Below, one piece after another: positions 27,767-37,097 of a stretch of DNA of 64,000 nt (its first letter is position 1; the number at the start of each line of letters is the position of its first letter). The position numbers were made by a program, and so were the translations under genes. The stretch lies in NCBI RefSeq assembly GCF_963668385.1, contig NZ_OY764327.1, positions 2,108,001 to 2,172,000 of the forward strand, in the 5' to 3' direction. Below the pieces are notes generated by a model, which was not told the origin of the DNA, made no database searches, and was given only the letters and a program-made list of their open reading frames with translations. This DNA is from an uncultured Carboxylicivirga sp. Its GTDB lineage: Bacteria > Bacteroidota > Bacteroidia > Bacteroidales > Marinilabiliaceae.

Positions 27767-28990
27767 ATGACATTGATCTATAATATTGGTATTGCTCTTT
27801 ATTCAGGGCTGATAAACATTGCTTCTTTATTTAATCAGAAAGCAAAATTGTTAATGTATGGGCGTAGTAATTCATTGAAGCAACTACGTTCTTTAGATAT
27901 AGATGGACCTGTTGTGTGGATTCATGCAGCTAGTCTGGGAGAGTTTGAGCAAGGGCGCCCCATTGTCGAAGCTATTAAAAAAGAGCATCCTAATTACAAA
28001 GTTGTATTAACCTTCTTTTCTCCATCGGGCTTTGAAGTACGTAAAAATTACAATTTGGCCGATTATGTATTGTATCTTCCTGCTGATACCAAGTCAAACG
28101 CAAAAAGGTTTATTAAAGCTCTTCATCCCGAAAAGGCATTCTTTATAAAATATGAGTTCTGGTATCATTATTTAAATGAACTTAAAAAGAAATCTATTCC
28201 TGTTTATGGTGTATCAATGATTTTTAGAGAGCAACAATCTTTTTTTAAATGGTATGGAGGATGGTTTAAAAAGATGCTAGGTTGTTTTACCAAGTTTTAT
28301 GTACAAGACGAAACTTCTGGAAAGCTATTAGAAAGTATTGGTATTTGTAATTTTTCGGTAGCTGGTGATACTCGTTTTGATAGAGTAAGAGATATTGCCA
28401 AATCATCATCAGAAATTGAGTTAGTAAATAAGTTTGTGGGAGATTGTAATAAAGTAATCATTGCTGGTAGTACATGGGCACCTGATGAGGATATTCTTTT
28501 TGAGTATATTCAAAAACATGCATCTGATGTCAAGCTGGTAATTGCACCACACGAAATTCATGAAGCACATATTAAGCAAATCGAATCAAAACTATCTGTA
28601 CCATATTTTAGATATACTAAACCCGTTGATGATTGTAAAAACTATAAAGTGATGATAGTTGATACTATAGGAAAGTTATCCAGTATATATAAATATGGGC
28701 AGGTGGCTTATATTGGAGGTGGATTTGGTGTTGGTATTCATAATACATTAGAAGCAGCTACTTATAGTATGCCAGTGTTTTTTGGACCTAATTATAAAAA
28801 GTTCAAAGAAGCTCGAGATTTAATTGAAGTGGGTGGTGGTTATTCAATTACTAAGGCTGAAGAGTTTATTAACGGAATAGAACAGTTGTGGGACGATGAA
28901 GCCTATTTGAAAGATATTTCATTAAAAGCGGGCCAATATGTTAATAAAATGTGTGGTGCTACCGATAAAATTATGGAAGAAGTATTTTAA
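27767..28990 (+). CDS. waaA: 3-deoxy-D-manno-octulosonic acid transferase
   Basis: Adds Kdo from CMP-Kdo to lipid IVA at the inner membrane during lipopolysaccharide synthesis. The 407-residue protein has an N-terminal membrane-associated helix, WIHAASLGEFEQGRPIVEAI with the catalytic Glu, LTFFSPSGFEVRKNY, YLPADTKSNAKRF, KYEFWYHYLNEL, the second-domain AGSTWAPDED, and YIGGGFGVGIHNTLEAATYS with the FGPNYKKFKEA loop. These are canonical for KdtA/WaaA. Its own promoter and terminator bracket it. It shows that the organism makes Kdo-containing LPS. Confidence 0.95.
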   Translation: MTLIYNIGIALYSGLINIASLFNQKAKLLMYGRSNSLKQLRSLDIDGPVVWIHAASLGEFEQGRPIVEAIKKEHPNYKVVLTFFSPSGFEVRKNYNLADYVLYLPADTKSNAKRFIKALHPEKAFFIKYEFWYHYLNELKKKSIPVYGVSMIFREQQSFFKWYGGWFKKMLGCFTKFYVQDETSGKLLESIGICNFSVAGDTRFDRVRDIAKSSSEIELVNKFVGDCNKVIIAGSTWAPDEDILFEYIQKHASDVKLVIAPHEIHEAHIKQIESKLSVPYFRYTKPVDDCKNYKVMIVDTIGKLSSIYKYGQVAYIGGGFGVGIHNTLEAATYSMPVFFGPNYKKFKEARDLIEVGGGYSITKAEEFINGIEQLWDDEAYLKDISLKAGQYVNKMCGATDKIMEEVF

Positions 28991-29015
28991 GAATAAATAA
29001 AAAATATAGTAGAGG

Positions 29016-29043
29016 AAGTCGGTCTTTTTAGGCCGACTTTTTT
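29016..29043 (+). terminator. Terminator of waaA
   Basis: AAGTCGGTC (29016-29024) pairs with GGCCGACTT (29031-29039, one G-U pair), followed by a T-run. It lies 25 bases after the waaA stop. Confidence 0.85.
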
Positions 29044-29096
29044 CTTTTTGAAATCTTTATTTTACACTTTCCATATTATGGAATTTCATTTACTAC

Positions 29097-29399
29097 TTAT
29101 CAACAGAAATGACAGATTAAAGTATGTGAATAGATGTTAAAACAGGCTGTAGATTGCATGGATTAAACCAATGGTAAAAATAGCTTACGTTTTTGTATTT
29201 GTTGATAAAAAAAACGTTTTGGATAACTTTTTGTTTTTTGTAAAAATGTAAATAGCTGATAGACAATATTCAGAGTGTTTAAAATGGACAACTTTTAGCT
29301 ATTGTTGATAAGTATTGTTTGCCTAAAAAGATGGCCTTTTATAACTTGCAGTCACAAAATGAACGACAAGAAAAAAGGTTAAGAACCATTTTATCAACG
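29097..29399. promoter_or_regulatory. Four DnaA-box-like sites before the ribonucleotide reductase gene
   Basis: TTATCAACA occurs at 29097-29105 (plus), 29200-29208 (minus) and 29303-29311 (minus), and TTATCAACG at 29391-29399 (plus). Each differs from the DnaA-box consensus TTATCCACA by one or two bases. All fall in the 429-base gap between waaA and the reductase gene. The rest of the gap is AT-rich with no gene. DnaA control of reductase genes is known in E. coli; here it is only inferred. Confidence 0.45.
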
Positions 29400-29419
29400 T
29401 ATTAAATTATTGAGGCGAC

Positions 29420-31975
29420 ATGGCAGTTAAAGAAATCGACCCTAAGACCGAATCTGTGAGAAAAACTTATACCTATGAAGATGCTTTTAAATCATCTCTT
29501 GAATATTTTCAAGGCGATGAGTTAGCTGCTCGTGTTTGGGTTAATAAATATGCTCTGAAAGATTCAGATGGTAATATTTATGAGCTAAATCCTGATGAAA
29601 TGCATTGGAGATTGGCAAGAGAGATAGCAAGAATAGAAGAGAAGTATCCAAATCCATTGTCTGTTGAAGAGCTTTATGGTTTGATGAAGAACTTTACCTA
29701 TATCGTACCTCAGGGAGGCCCAATGTCGGGTATTGGTAATACTCATCAGGTTGCTTCATTATCAAACTGCTTTGTGATTGGTGATGTAGGTCCATCGGAT
29801 TCTTATGGAGGAATCATGAAAGTGGATCAGGAGCAAGTACAGTTGATGAAACGTCGAGGTGGTGTTGGACATGACTTGTCGCATATTCGTCCGAAGGGAT
29901 CGCCAGTTAAAAACTCGGCACTAACTTCTACTGGTATTGTACCATTTATGGAGCGCTTTAGTAATTCAACTCGCGAGGTTGCACAAGATGGTCGTCGTGG
30001 AGCATTGATGTTAAGTGTTTCTATTCAGCATCCAGATTCGGAATCGTTTATCGATGCTAAAATGGAGCAAGGTAAAGTAACCGGAGCTAATGTTTCGGTT
30101 AAAATCGATGATGCTTTTATGCAATCGGTGGTAGATGGAACAGCCTATACACAACAATATCCGGTTTATTCTGATACTCCTACTTATAAAACTGATGTAA
30201 AAGCAGATGAAATTTGGAAAAAGATTGTTCATAACGCATGGAAATCAGCTGAGCCGGGAATTCTATTCTGGGATACTATTATTCGCGAATCAGTGCCAGA
30301 TTGTTATGCCGACCTAGGTTATCGTACTGTATCTACTAACCCTTGTGGTGAGATTCCATTATGTCCATACGATTCTTGTCGTTTAATTGCAGTTAATCTT
30401 TATTCATACGTTGAAAATCCATTTACTGATAAAGCGAAGTTTAATTTCGACCTCTTCAAAAAACATGTTGGATATGCTCAGCGCATGATGGATGATATTA
30501 TCGATCTTGAATTGGAAAAAATTGATGGAATCTTAGCTAAGATTAATTCCGATCCAGAAAGCGATACTGTAAAACGGGTAGAGCGCGAATTGTGGGAAAA
30601 TATCCGCAAAAAAGCTAAAGAAGGACGTCGTACAGGTGTTGGTATTACCGCCGAAGGTGATATGTTGGCTGGTTTAGGCTTGCAATATGGCAGCGATGAT
30701 GCAGTTGATTTTTCAATCGAAGTTCATAAATCATTGGCACTAGCAGCTTATCGTTCTTCAGTTGATATGGCTAAAGATAGAGGTTCATTCCCTATTTATA
30801 ACTACGATAAAGAGGTGAATAACCCATTTGTAAATCGTTTATTTGCGGAAGACAGTACTTTACATGATGATATGAAAAAGTATGGTCGTCGTAACATTGC
30901 TGCGTTAACTATTGCTCCTACAGGAACTACAAGCTTGATGACTCAAACAACTTCAGGTATTGAACCTGTTTTCTTACCAGTTTATAAACGTCGTCGTAAA
31001 GTGAATCCAAACGATCCAGAATCGCGTGTAGACTTTATAGATGAGGTTGGAGATAGCTGGGAAGAGTACACTGTATTCCACCATAAATTTGTAACATGGA
31101 TGCAGGCTAAAGGATACGATGCAACCCAAAATTATAGTCAGGAGGAACTAGATAAACTAGTTGCAGAATCACCATACCATAAGGCAACTTCTAACGATGT
31201 TGATTGGGTGAATAAAGTACGTATGCAAGGTCAGGTGCAAAAGTGGGTTGATCACTCAATTAGTGTAACTATTAACCTTCCTTCTGATGTTTCTGAAGAG
31301 TTGGTTGGCGAATTATATATCGAAGCATGGAAGAGCGGTTGTAAAGGAGTTACTGTATATCGCGACGGTAGCCGTGCCGGTGTTTTAATTTCGAATAGCG
31401 AGAAGAAAGAGGAAGTATCAGGTAAGTTTCCTAAAAAACGTCCTCAAGAGTTAGAAGCTGATGTGGTGCGTTTCCAGAATAATAAAGAAAAATGGATTGC
31501 TTTTGTTGGTTTGATCGATGGTAAACCTTACGAAGTATTTACTGGTTTAGCTGATGATGAAGATGGAATCTTACTTCCCAAATCTGTGTTGTCAGGTAAA
31601 ATCATTAAAAACCGTGAGGAAGACGGAACATCGCGTTACGATTTCCAGTTCACTAACAAACGTGGTTATAAAACAACTATCGAAGGTCTTTCTTTCAAAT
31701 TTGATAAAGAGTACTGGAATTATGCTAAATTAATCTCTGGTGTATTGCGTCATAGCATGCCTATCGAAGATGTGTTGGAATTGGTTGCCGGACTTCAGTT
31801 AGACAGTGATACTATTAATACTTGGAAAAACGGTGTTGAAAGAGCCTTGAAGAAATATATTCCAAATGGAACAAAGGCTCGTAAAGGTCACTGCGAAAGT
31901 TGTGGTGCTGATGATTTGATTTATCAGGAAGGATGTTTGATCTGTAAAAACTGTGGATCGTCTAAATGTGGATAA
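29420..31975 (+). CDS. nrdJ: Adenosylcobalamin-dependent ribonucleotide reductase (class II)
   Basis: Makes deoxyribonucleotides without oxygen, using a radical from coenzyme B12. The 851-residue protein has an N-terminal helical part, LSNCFVIG with a redox Cys at about residue 118, NPCGEIPLCPYDSC (about 307-320, radical Cys and conserved Asn/Glu), and APTGTTSLMTQTTSGIEPVF in the barrel. After residue 675 comes a TSCPD-like domain, then a zinc-ribbon tail (CESCGADD, CKNCGSSKCG). No NrdB-type small subunit gene is nearby, which fits class II. The ATG at 29420 follows a long leader with DnaA-like boxes. Confidence 0.93.
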   Translation: MAVKEIDPKTESVRKTYTYEDAFKSSLEYFQGDELAARVWVNKYALKDSDGNIYELNPDEMHWRLAREIARIEEKYPNPLSVEELYGLMKNFTYIVPQGGPMSGIGNTHQVASLSNCFVIGDVGPSDSYGGIMKVDQEQVQLMKRRGGVGHDLSHIRPKGSPVKNSALTSTGIVPFMERFSNSTREVAQDGRRGALMLSVSIQHPDSESFIDAKMEQGKVTGANVSVKIDDAFMQSVVDGTAYTQQYPVYSDTPTYKTDVKADEIWKKIVHNAWKSAEPGILFWDTIIRESVPDCYADLGYRTVSTNPCGEIPLCPYDSCRLIAVNLYSYVENPFTDKAKFNFDLFKKHVGYAQRMMDDIIDLELEKIDGILAKINSDPESDTVKRVERELWENIRKKAKEGRRTGVGITAEGDMLAGLGLQYGSDDAVDFSIEVHKSLALAAYRSSVDMAKDRGSFPIYNYDKEVNNPFVNRLFAEDSTLHDDMKKYGRRNIAALTIAPTGTTSLMTQTTSGIEPVFLPVYKRRRKVNPNDPESRVDFIDEVGDSWEEYTVFHHKFVTWMQAKGYDATQNYSQEELDKLVAESPYHKATSNDVDWVNKVRMQGQVQKWVDHSISVTINLPSDVSEELVGELYIEAWKSGCKGVTVYRDGSRAGVLISNSEKKEEVSGKFPKKRPQELEADVVRFQNNKEKWIAFVGLIDGKPYEVFTGLADDEDGILLPKSVLSGKIIKNREEDGTSRYDFQFTNKRGYKTTIEGLSFKFDKEYWNYAKLISGVLRHSMPIEDVLELVAGLQLDSDTINTWKNGVERALKKYIPNGTKARKGHCESCGADDLIYQEGCLICKNCGSSKCG

Positions 31976-32004
31976 ATATCTGCCAAATATTTTATTACAA
32001 TAAC

Positions 32005-32032
32005 AAAGAGGTGCCTTGTGCGCCTCTTTTTT
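32005..32032 (+). terminator. Terminator of the ribonucleotide reductase gene
   Basis: AAAGAGGTGC (32005-32014) pairs with GCGCCTCTTT (32020-32029, one G-U pair) around a five-base loop, with six Ts. It lies 30 bases after the stop codon. Confidence 0.88.
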
Positions 32033-32095
32033 GTTATTAAGCATTTTGTTTTCTTTTTCGTCAACGATTTATTTAATCTCTACCAAGTCAATTGC

Positions 32096-32103
32096 TATCT
32101 TTG
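32096..32103 (+). promoter_or_regulatory. -7 box of gltX promoter
   Basis: TATCTTTG matches TAnnTTTG and is 25 bases upstream of the ATG at 32128. Because this element lies inside the longer open frame beginning at 32092, the true gltX start must be downstream. Confidence 0.7.
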
Positions 32104-32127
32104 CACAAAATTATAGATCGACAAGAT

Positions 32128-33651
32128 ATGACAGCTCAGAAAGTAAGAGTGCGATTTGCACCCAGTCCTACCGGACCATTGCATATTGGAGGAGTTAGAA
32201 CAGCTCTTTTTAATTACTTGTTTGCCAAAAAGAATGGTGGCGATTTCATTCTACGAATTGAAGATACAGATTCGACGCGTTTTGTAGAGGGAGCCGAAGA
32301 TTATATTAACGAAAGTTTGGAATGGCTTGGTTTAACAGTAGATGAAGGAGTGAAGCAAGGTGGTGAGTTTGGACCTTATCGTCAGAGCGAGCGTCGTGAG
32401 ATTTATAAAAAATATGCTGATCAGTTAGTTGAAACAGGATGGGCATACTATGCATTTGATTCTTCAGAAGAATTAGATCAACTAAGGGCAGATGCCGAGG
32501 CTGAAAAGAAAACCTTTGCTTACGATATGCACACGCGCCTGCAATTAAAAAATTCGTTGGCTTTATCTGCCGATGAGGTGAAACAACGTATCGACAGTGG
32601 TGAGCAATGGGTAATTCGTTTTAAAATGCCTGAAGATACCCTTGTTGAAACCGATGATATGGTGCGCGGGGGTGTTAAGTTCAATACTAACACTTTAGAT
32701 GACAAAGTGCTTTATAAAAGTGTTGATCAACTTCCAACTTACCATTTGGCAAATATTGTTGACGATCATTTAATGGAAATTACCCATGTGATTCGTGGTG
32801 AAGAGTGGTTGCCTTCTGTGCCATTACATATCATGTTATATAAAGCTTTGGGGTGGGAGGATACCATGCCACAGTTTGCTCATTTACCATTGATTTTAAA
32901 ACCTACAGGAAAAGGTAAATTGTCGAAACGCGATGGCGATAAAGGTGGTTTCCCTGTATTTCCATTGGATTGGGAAATGGAAGACGGAGTGGCGCCAGGT
33001 TATCGCGAAAGTGGATATTTCCCCGAGGCTGTTAATAACTTATTGGCACTATTAGGTTGGAATCCTGGTACCGAGCAAGAGTTGTTTGATATTGATGAGT
33101 TGATTTCGTTATTCTCCATCGATCGAGTAAATAAATCAGGTGCCCGTTTTGATCCTGAAAAAGCAAAATGGTTTAATCAGCAACATTTGATGCGTAAGGC
33201 AAACGAAGAGTTGGCTTTGATGTTTAACGATGATTTAAACGAACGTGGCATAGCTTCTGATATTGCTTTTGTTGAAAAGGTAACTGCCTTGGTTCGCGAG
33301 CGTGTAAGCTTTGTGCATGAGTTGTGGGATCAGTCATTCTTCTTTTTCGAAGCTCCAGTTGAGTATGATGCCAAAGTGGTTAAAAAGCGTTGGAAAGGCG
33401 ATGTGCCTGCATTTATGGCAGAATTAGCTCCGGAATTAGAAGCGGTAAGCGATTGGCAAGCTGATGTAATTAAAGAAGCTATTTCGGCTAAAATCGAAGA
33501 AAAAGGCTTAGGTTTTGGATTGGTGATGAATGCTTTCCGCTTGGCATTAGTGGGTGGTGGTTTTGGACCCGATTTGATGACCATTGCTGAGATGCTGGGT
33601 AAAGAAGAAACCATTAGTCGCGTAAATGCTGCCGTTGAAAATATAGGTTAG
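32128..33651 (+). CDS. gltX: Glutamyl-tRNA synthetase
   Basis: Charges tRNA-Glu with glutamate. I start at the ATG at 32128 (MTAQKVRVRFAPSPTG), not the TTG at 32092, because the promoter -7 box lies between them; this gives 507 residues, a usual length. Class I motifs are RFAPSPTGPLHIGG (HIGH) and KLSKRDGDKGG (KMSKS). The insert between them includes EDTDSTRFVEG and the C-terminal anticodon-binding helical region. A separate GlnRS gene lies next door, so this enzyme is probably discriminating for tRNA-Glu. Confidence 0.97.
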   Translation: MTAQKVRVRFAPSPTGPLHIGGVRTALFNYLFAKKNGGDFILRIEDTDSTRFVEGAEDYINESLEWLGLTVDEGVKQGGEFGPYRQSERREIYKKYADQLVETGWAYYAFDSSEELDQLRADAEAEKKTFAYDMHTRLQLKNSLALSADEVKQRIDSGEQWVIRFKMPEDTLVETDDMVRGGVKFNTNTLDDKVLYKSVDQLPTYHLANIVDDHLMEITHVIRGEEWLPSVPLHIMLYKALGWEDTMPQFAHLPLILKPTGKGKLSKRDGDKGGFPVFPLDWEMEDGVAPGYRESGYFPEAVNNLLALLGWNPGTEQELFDIDELISLFSIDRVNKSGARFDPEKAKWFNQQHLMRKANEELALMFNDDLNERGIASDIAFVEKVTALVRERVSFVHELWDQSFFFFEAPVEYDAKVVKKRWKGDVPAFMAELAPELEAVSDWQADVIKEAISAKIEEKGLGFGLVMNAFRLALVGGGFGPDLMTIAEMLGKEETISRVNAAVENIG

Positions 33652-33671
33652 TATTTAGAATAATGATATTA

Positions 33672-33715
33672 AAAGCTGTTTGCCAGTAATGAAAATTATC
33701 AGGCAAGCAGCTTTT
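33672..33715 (+). terminator. Terminator of gltX
   Basis: AAAGCTGTTTGCC (33672-33684) pairs with GGCAAGCAGCTTTT (33702-33715), one G-U pair, with a 17-base loop. The remainder of the gap to 33895 shows nothing I can support. Confidence 0.75.
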
Positions 33716-33897
33716 GTGTTTTAATGCATGACCGTCTGTATTATAATGATGGCATAAGGATTAGCTTTCAAACAACTGTTTTATTTGCACCACTCTTAAA
33801 TGGATATAGAACTAATAAATGACACAATTCAACAATGAAGCATATCCAATGTTCTATTTGGGTAATCAGTGTTTAGAATTACTTTGCTATTAAATAA

Positions 33898-33923
33898 AAA
33901 ATCCCGCTCGATGGCGGGATTTT
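33898..33923 (-). terminator. Terminator of glnS
   Basis: AAAATCCCGC pairs with GCGGGATTTT. On the minus strand the stem is followed by a long T-run, 18 bases beyond the glnS stop. On the plus strand it could also stop readthrough from gltX. Confidence 0.85.
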
Positions 33924-33941
33924 AATAGTATCAATTGTTGA

Positions 33942-35651
33942 TTATTTTTTTGTTTTGCTCCACGAATCTTTAAGCGTAACCGTACGGTTAAAGATTATGT
34001 TCTCATCAGTTGTATCTTTATCAATACAGAAATAACCCAAACGTTGGAATTGATAGCGCTCAATGCCGTCGCTAAAGTTGGCATTAGCATCTCTGTAATT
34101 AGGTTCGATGTAGCAATTATTAATAACCGAAAGCGAATCGGGATTCAGAAATTCCAGGAAGTCTTTATCCTTGTGTCCGTCGGGTGATTCGTCCATAAAT
34201 AAACGATCATATTGTTTTACATGAACTGTTTTTGCATGTTGGATACTAACCCAGTGTAAAGTACCTTTCACCTTACGCTTACTTCCTTCCATTCCACTTT
34301 TTGTGTCAGGATCGTAAGTGCATTGAATTTCTGTAATATTGCCGTTTTCATCTTTGGTAATTCCTTCGCATTTTACGATGTAGGCATTTTTCAAACGTAC
34401 TTCACGTCCTACATCCATTCTAAAGAATTTACGAGGTGCGTTTTCCATAAAGTCATCACGCTCAATGTAAATTTCACGACTAAATGGTAGTTTGCGCGAT
34501 CCGTTAGATTCATCTTCCGGATTATTGATAGCTTCCATCCATTCAACTTCACCTTCGGGGTAATTGGTGATAACCACCTTAACCGGGTTAAGAACCGCAT
34601 ATACACGAGGAGCTCTTTTGTTCAGATCTTCGCGGATGCAATGTTCTAATAAAGCAACATCAATAACATTTTCGCGTTTGGCAATTCCAATTTCTTCGGC
34701 AAATCTACGAATCGACTCTGGTGTATAGCCTCTTCTGCGTAACCCAGATACAGTAGGCATACGCGGATCATCCCATCCGGCAACATAATTTTCGGTTACC
34801 AACTGCAGAAGTTTACGCTTACTCATTACGGTGTAATTTAAGTTTAAGCGTGCAAACTCAATTTGTCGAGGTACTACAGTTGGTTTTTCAGGCATTGCCT
34901 CAATAATCGAATTAAGGAACCACTCGTACAACGGACGGTGAACCTCAAATTCTAAGGTGCAAATACTGTGCGAAATTCCTTCAATGAAATCACCTTGTCC
35001 GTGAGCAAAGTCATACATTGGGTAAATGCACCATTTATCACCTGTACGATGATGATTGGCATGGATGATACGATACATTAAAGGATCGCGCATATGCATG
35101 TTGGGCGAAGCCATATCTATTTTAGCACGAAGTACCTTTTCTCCATTCTTGAATTCACCTTTACGCATGCGTTCAAATAAATCAAGATTTTCTTCAATAG
35201 TACGATTTCTATATTGACTCTCAGTTCCGGGTACTGTTGGAGTACCTTTTTGTGAAGCAATTTCTTCTGCACTCTGATCATCAACATACGCTTTACCATT
35301 CTTGATTAAAAGAACAGCCCATTCATATAATTGCTGAAAATAATCAGAAGTGAATTTGGGTGAATCATTCCACTGAAAACCCAGCCAGTTAACATCTTCT
35401 TTGATTGATTCAACGTATTCGGTTTCTTCTTTCACCGGATTAGTATCATCAAAACGAAGATTAGTGCCTCCTTTATAATATTTACCTAATCCAAAGTTAA
35501 GGCAAATGGATTTGGCATGGCCGATATGCAAGTATCCATTAGGTTCGGGAGGAAAACGAGTTAAAACAGCGCCGTTGTTTTTATTTTCGCTTAAATCCTT
35601 ATCAATCTCCTGATGAATAAAATTTGTTTTTACTTTTTCGTTTGACTCCAT
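33942..35651 (-). CDS. glnS: Glutaminyl-tRNA synthetase
   Basis: Charges tRNA-Gln directly with glutamine. The start is taken as the ATG at 35651 ([17 protein letters not shown]), giving 569 residues; the longer frame to 35708 would run into the promoter -7 box. Class I motifs: [18 protein letters not shown] (HIGH) and [10 protein letters not shown] (KMSKS), with [26 protein letters not shown] and the C-terminal anticodon-binding beta-barrels ([20 protein letters not shown]). Together with gltX, tail to tail, it shows that glutamine charging does not depend on a GatCAB pathway. Confidence 0.97.
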   Translation of the reverse strand: MESNEKVKTNFIHQEIDKDLSENKNNGAVLTRFPPEPNGYLHIGHAKSICLNFGLGKYYKGGTNLRFDDTNPVKEETEYVESIKEDVNWLGFQWNDSPKFTSDYFQQLYEWAVLLIKNGKAYVDDQSAEEIASQKGTPTVPGTESQYRNRTIEENLDLFERMRKGEFKNGEKVLRAKIDMASPNMHMRDPLMYRIIHANHHRTGDKWCIYPMYDFAHGQGDFIEGISHSICTLEFEVHRPLYEWFLNSIIEAMPEKPTVVPRQIEFARLNLNYTVMSKRKLLQLVTENYVAGWDDPRMPTVSGLRRRGYTPESIRRFAEEIGIAKRENVIDVALLEHCIREDLNKRAPRVYAVLNPVKVVITNYPEGEVEWMEAINNPEDESNGSRKLPFSREIYIERDDFMENAPRKFFRMDVGREVRLKNAYIVKCEGITKDENGNITEIQCTYDPDTKSGMEGSKRKVKGTLHWVSIQHAKTVHVKQYDRLFMDESPDGHKDKDFLEFLNPDSLSVINNCYIEPNYRDANANFSDGIERYQFQRLGYFCIDKDTTDENIIFNRTVTLKDSWSKTKK

Positions 35652-35705
35652 CGCAATGTATTCAAGAATGTTCAATGTATGGTACGCAAATTTTTCGCGT
35701 AACTG

Positions 35706-35713
35706 CAAAAGTA
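35706..35713 (-). promoter_or_regulatory. -7 box of glnS promoter
   Basis: On the minus strand TACTTTTG matches TAnnTTTG, about 55 bases before the ATG at 35651. No clear -33 element was seen. It also helps decide the glnS start. Confidence 0.5.
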
Positions 35714-35780
35714 ATTGTTTTTACACTTAAAATTCTGCTGTTATGCTCATAAAAGATTAATTTCGCGAAAAAAAATAATT

Positions 35781-36149
35781 ATGGAGATTGGCAAGGTGGT
35801 CGGATTGATTGAATTGGAAGAGATGGAGTTTTATGCTTATCATGGTTGTTATGAGCAAGAACAGGTGGTTGGTAATCGTTTTTTAGTAAACATTGCTATA
35901 AAAACTGATTGTACAAAAGCTTCGGAATCAGATAATATCAATGATGCATTAAACTATGTGTCGGTTTATAATCTTACCAAAGAGCAGATAATGCAAAACT
36001 CGCATTTACTCGAGCATCTTACCAAACGTATAATTGAGACTATTAAATCGCAGTTTCCACAAATAATTACTCTGCGCGTAAAAGTTTCGAAGATGAATCC
36101 TCCTATGGGTGGTCAAATGAAATGCGTTAGCTTAACATTAGAAGGATAA
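35781..36149 (+). CDS. folB: Dihydroneopterin aldolase
   Basis: Folate pathway enzyme that cleaves 7,8-dihydroneopterin. I start at the ATG at 35781 (MEIGKVVGLIELEEMEFYAY), giving 122 residues, the family size; the 22 codons upstream are not conserved-looking. Motifs: EFYAYHGCYEQEQVVGNRF with the catalytic Glu, LNYVSVYNL, LLEHLTKRI and VKVSKMNPPMGG with the catalytic Lys. It overlaps the CWC-protein start by one base (TAATG). Divergent from glnS. Confidence 0.92.
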   Translation: MEIGKVVGLIELEEMEFYAYHGCYEQEQVVGNRFLVNIAIKTDCTKASESDNINDALNYVSVYNLTKEQIMQNSHLLEHLTKRIIETIKSQFPQIITLRVKVSKMNPPMGGQMKCVSLTLEG

Positions 36150-36343
36150 TGAGAGAAGACGGAGCTATTAAAAAAGTGTGCCCAAACTGTGGGGCTGAGT
36201 TTTTGTGCTATAGTCAATCGAAACAAAAATGTTGGTGCGATAATTTTTTTGTGAGTGCTGAAAATCTTAAGTTGCTGGCAGAGAAATATAACACTTGTTT
36301 GTGTCCGCAATGTTTAGGGTTGTATGGTAAAAAGAAGGAGTAA
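36149..36343 (+). CDS. Cysteine-rich CWC family small protein
   Basis: A 64-residue protein with CPNCGAEF (residues 11-18), QKCWCDNFF (about 26-34) and NTCLCPQCLG near the end. The CWC motif and two CxxC pairs define the Cys_rich_CWC family, which probably binds zinc. Function unknown. It is coupled to folB by one-base overlap (TAATG). Confidence 0.82.
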   Translation: MREDGAIKKVCPNCGAEFLCYSQSKQKCWCDNFFVSAENLKLLAEKYNTCLCPQCLGLYGKKKE

Positions 36344-36346
36344 AAA

Positions 36347-36378
36347 TTTGTTGGGAATAAAAATATTCCTTTAATTTG
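36347..36378 (+). promoter_or_regulatory. Candidate promoter of tRNA-Cys with inverted repeat in its spacer
   Basis: TTTG (36347-36350), 20 bases, then TTAATTTG (36371-36378), one mismatch from TAnnTTTG. In the spacer GGAATA-AAAA-TATTCC (36354-36369) forms an inverted repeat, which may instead be a weak terminator for the CWC gene. The tRNA starts about 50 bases on. Confidence 0.45.
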
Positions 36379-36427
36379 CACTCCGAAAATAATGGTTCAC
36401 TAATTGAATCAGTTTTCAACACTTAAT

Positions 36428-36498
36428 GGTTCCTTGGCCGAGTGGCTAGGCAACGGTCTGCAAAACCGTGTACGGCGGTTCGAGTCCGCCAGGAACCT
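36428..36498 (+). tRNA. tRNA-Cys (GCA)
   Basis: A 71-base cloverleaf: acceptor GGTTCCT/AGGAACC, D-arm GCC/GGC, anticodon stem ACGGT/ACCGT with loop CTGCAAA (anticodon GCA), T-arm GGCGG/CCGCC with loop TTCGAGT, and U73, the discriminator expected for tRNA-Cys. The CCA end is not encoded. A strong terminator follows. Confidence 0.95.
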
Positions 36499-36504
36499 CA
36501 CTAC

Positions 36505-36544
36505 AGCGAATGCTTTTAAGAGATTAGAAGCATTCGCTTTTTTT
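36505..36544 (+). terminator. Terminator of tRNA-Cys
   Basis: AGCGAATGCTT (36505-36515) pairs perfectly with AAGCATTCGCT (36528-36538), followed by seven Ts. Beyond it, up to 36753, the gap holds AT-rich sequence with no gene that I can support. Confidence 0.92.
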
Positions 36545-36753
36545 ATGGGATTCGCTACAAAGTTCGTTTAAGCTGTACGGATATTATCTGTTTAGATGCA
36601 GAAATAACAATTTAACCGTTAAGTATATTTTGGGGGAAATAACGAACAGATTGAAAATGTTAATCTTTTATAAACAGATGTTTTTTGCACGATACTTGTT
36701 TCGTGTATATCTCAAATTTGGAAGTTGAAATATTAATATAATAATTGGTCAGA

Positions 36754-36948
36754 ATGGACGGAAGAGAACGAAAAAACATTAAGGTAGGAACAAAAGTGGC
36801 TATTCTTGCGCATCAGGATGTACGTTCAGGTAATCTTACGCATGGGGTTGTTAAGGAAGTTATCGGTACTGAGGATTTTCATCTTAAAGGTATTGAGTGT
36901 AAATTGAAAACGGGACAGGTAGGAAGAGTGAAAACCATTAAATTATAA
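36754..36948 (+). CDS. YwbE-like (DUF2196) small protein
   Basis: A 64-residue protein. The start ATG at 36754 gives MDGRERKNIKVGTKVAIL, which matches the conserved opening of the YwbE family; the three codons upstream are not part of it. Further motifs are TGVVKEV-like VVKEVIGTEDFH and GQVGRVKTI at the end. These proteins resemble small beta-barrel, possibly RNA-binding, domains but no function is established. It is flanked by its own terminator and is likely monocistronic. Confidence 0.85.
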   Translation: MDGRERKNIKVGTKVAILAHQDVRSGNLTHGVVKEVIGTEDFHLKGIECKLKTGQVGRVKTIKL

Positions 36949-36973
36949 TGTTTTCGACAAACTAACGCATTGA

Positions 36974-37007
36974 AAGCTGAAATTTCGAATGAGATTTCGG
37001 CTTTTTT
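36974..37007 (+). terminator. Terminator after the YwbE-like gene
   Basis: AAGCTGAAAT (36974-36983) pairs with ATTTCGGCTT (36994-37003), one G-U pair, followed by Ts. Confidence 0.75.
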
Positions 37008-37097
37008 GTTTCTGTACTTTTCTACATTTAAAACGGACAGAATTAAAGGTTGAGTAAAGTGGAGTGTTGTAATTTTACTCATCGTTAAATTAGTTAT

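Noticed and set aside
29097-29399. Chromosomal replication origin
   Set aside because: Four weak boxes without dnaA, a clear AT-rich unwinding element or typical origin genes are too little, so promoter regulation is preferred.
29041-29419. Cobalamin riboswitch before the B12-dependent reductase
   Set aside because: No B12-box-like core sequence or matching fold was seen; only DnaA-like repeats stand out.
32092-32127. Longer gltX start at the TTG
   Set aside because: The promoter -7 box TATCTTTG lies inside this stretch, so it cannot be translated as part of gltX.
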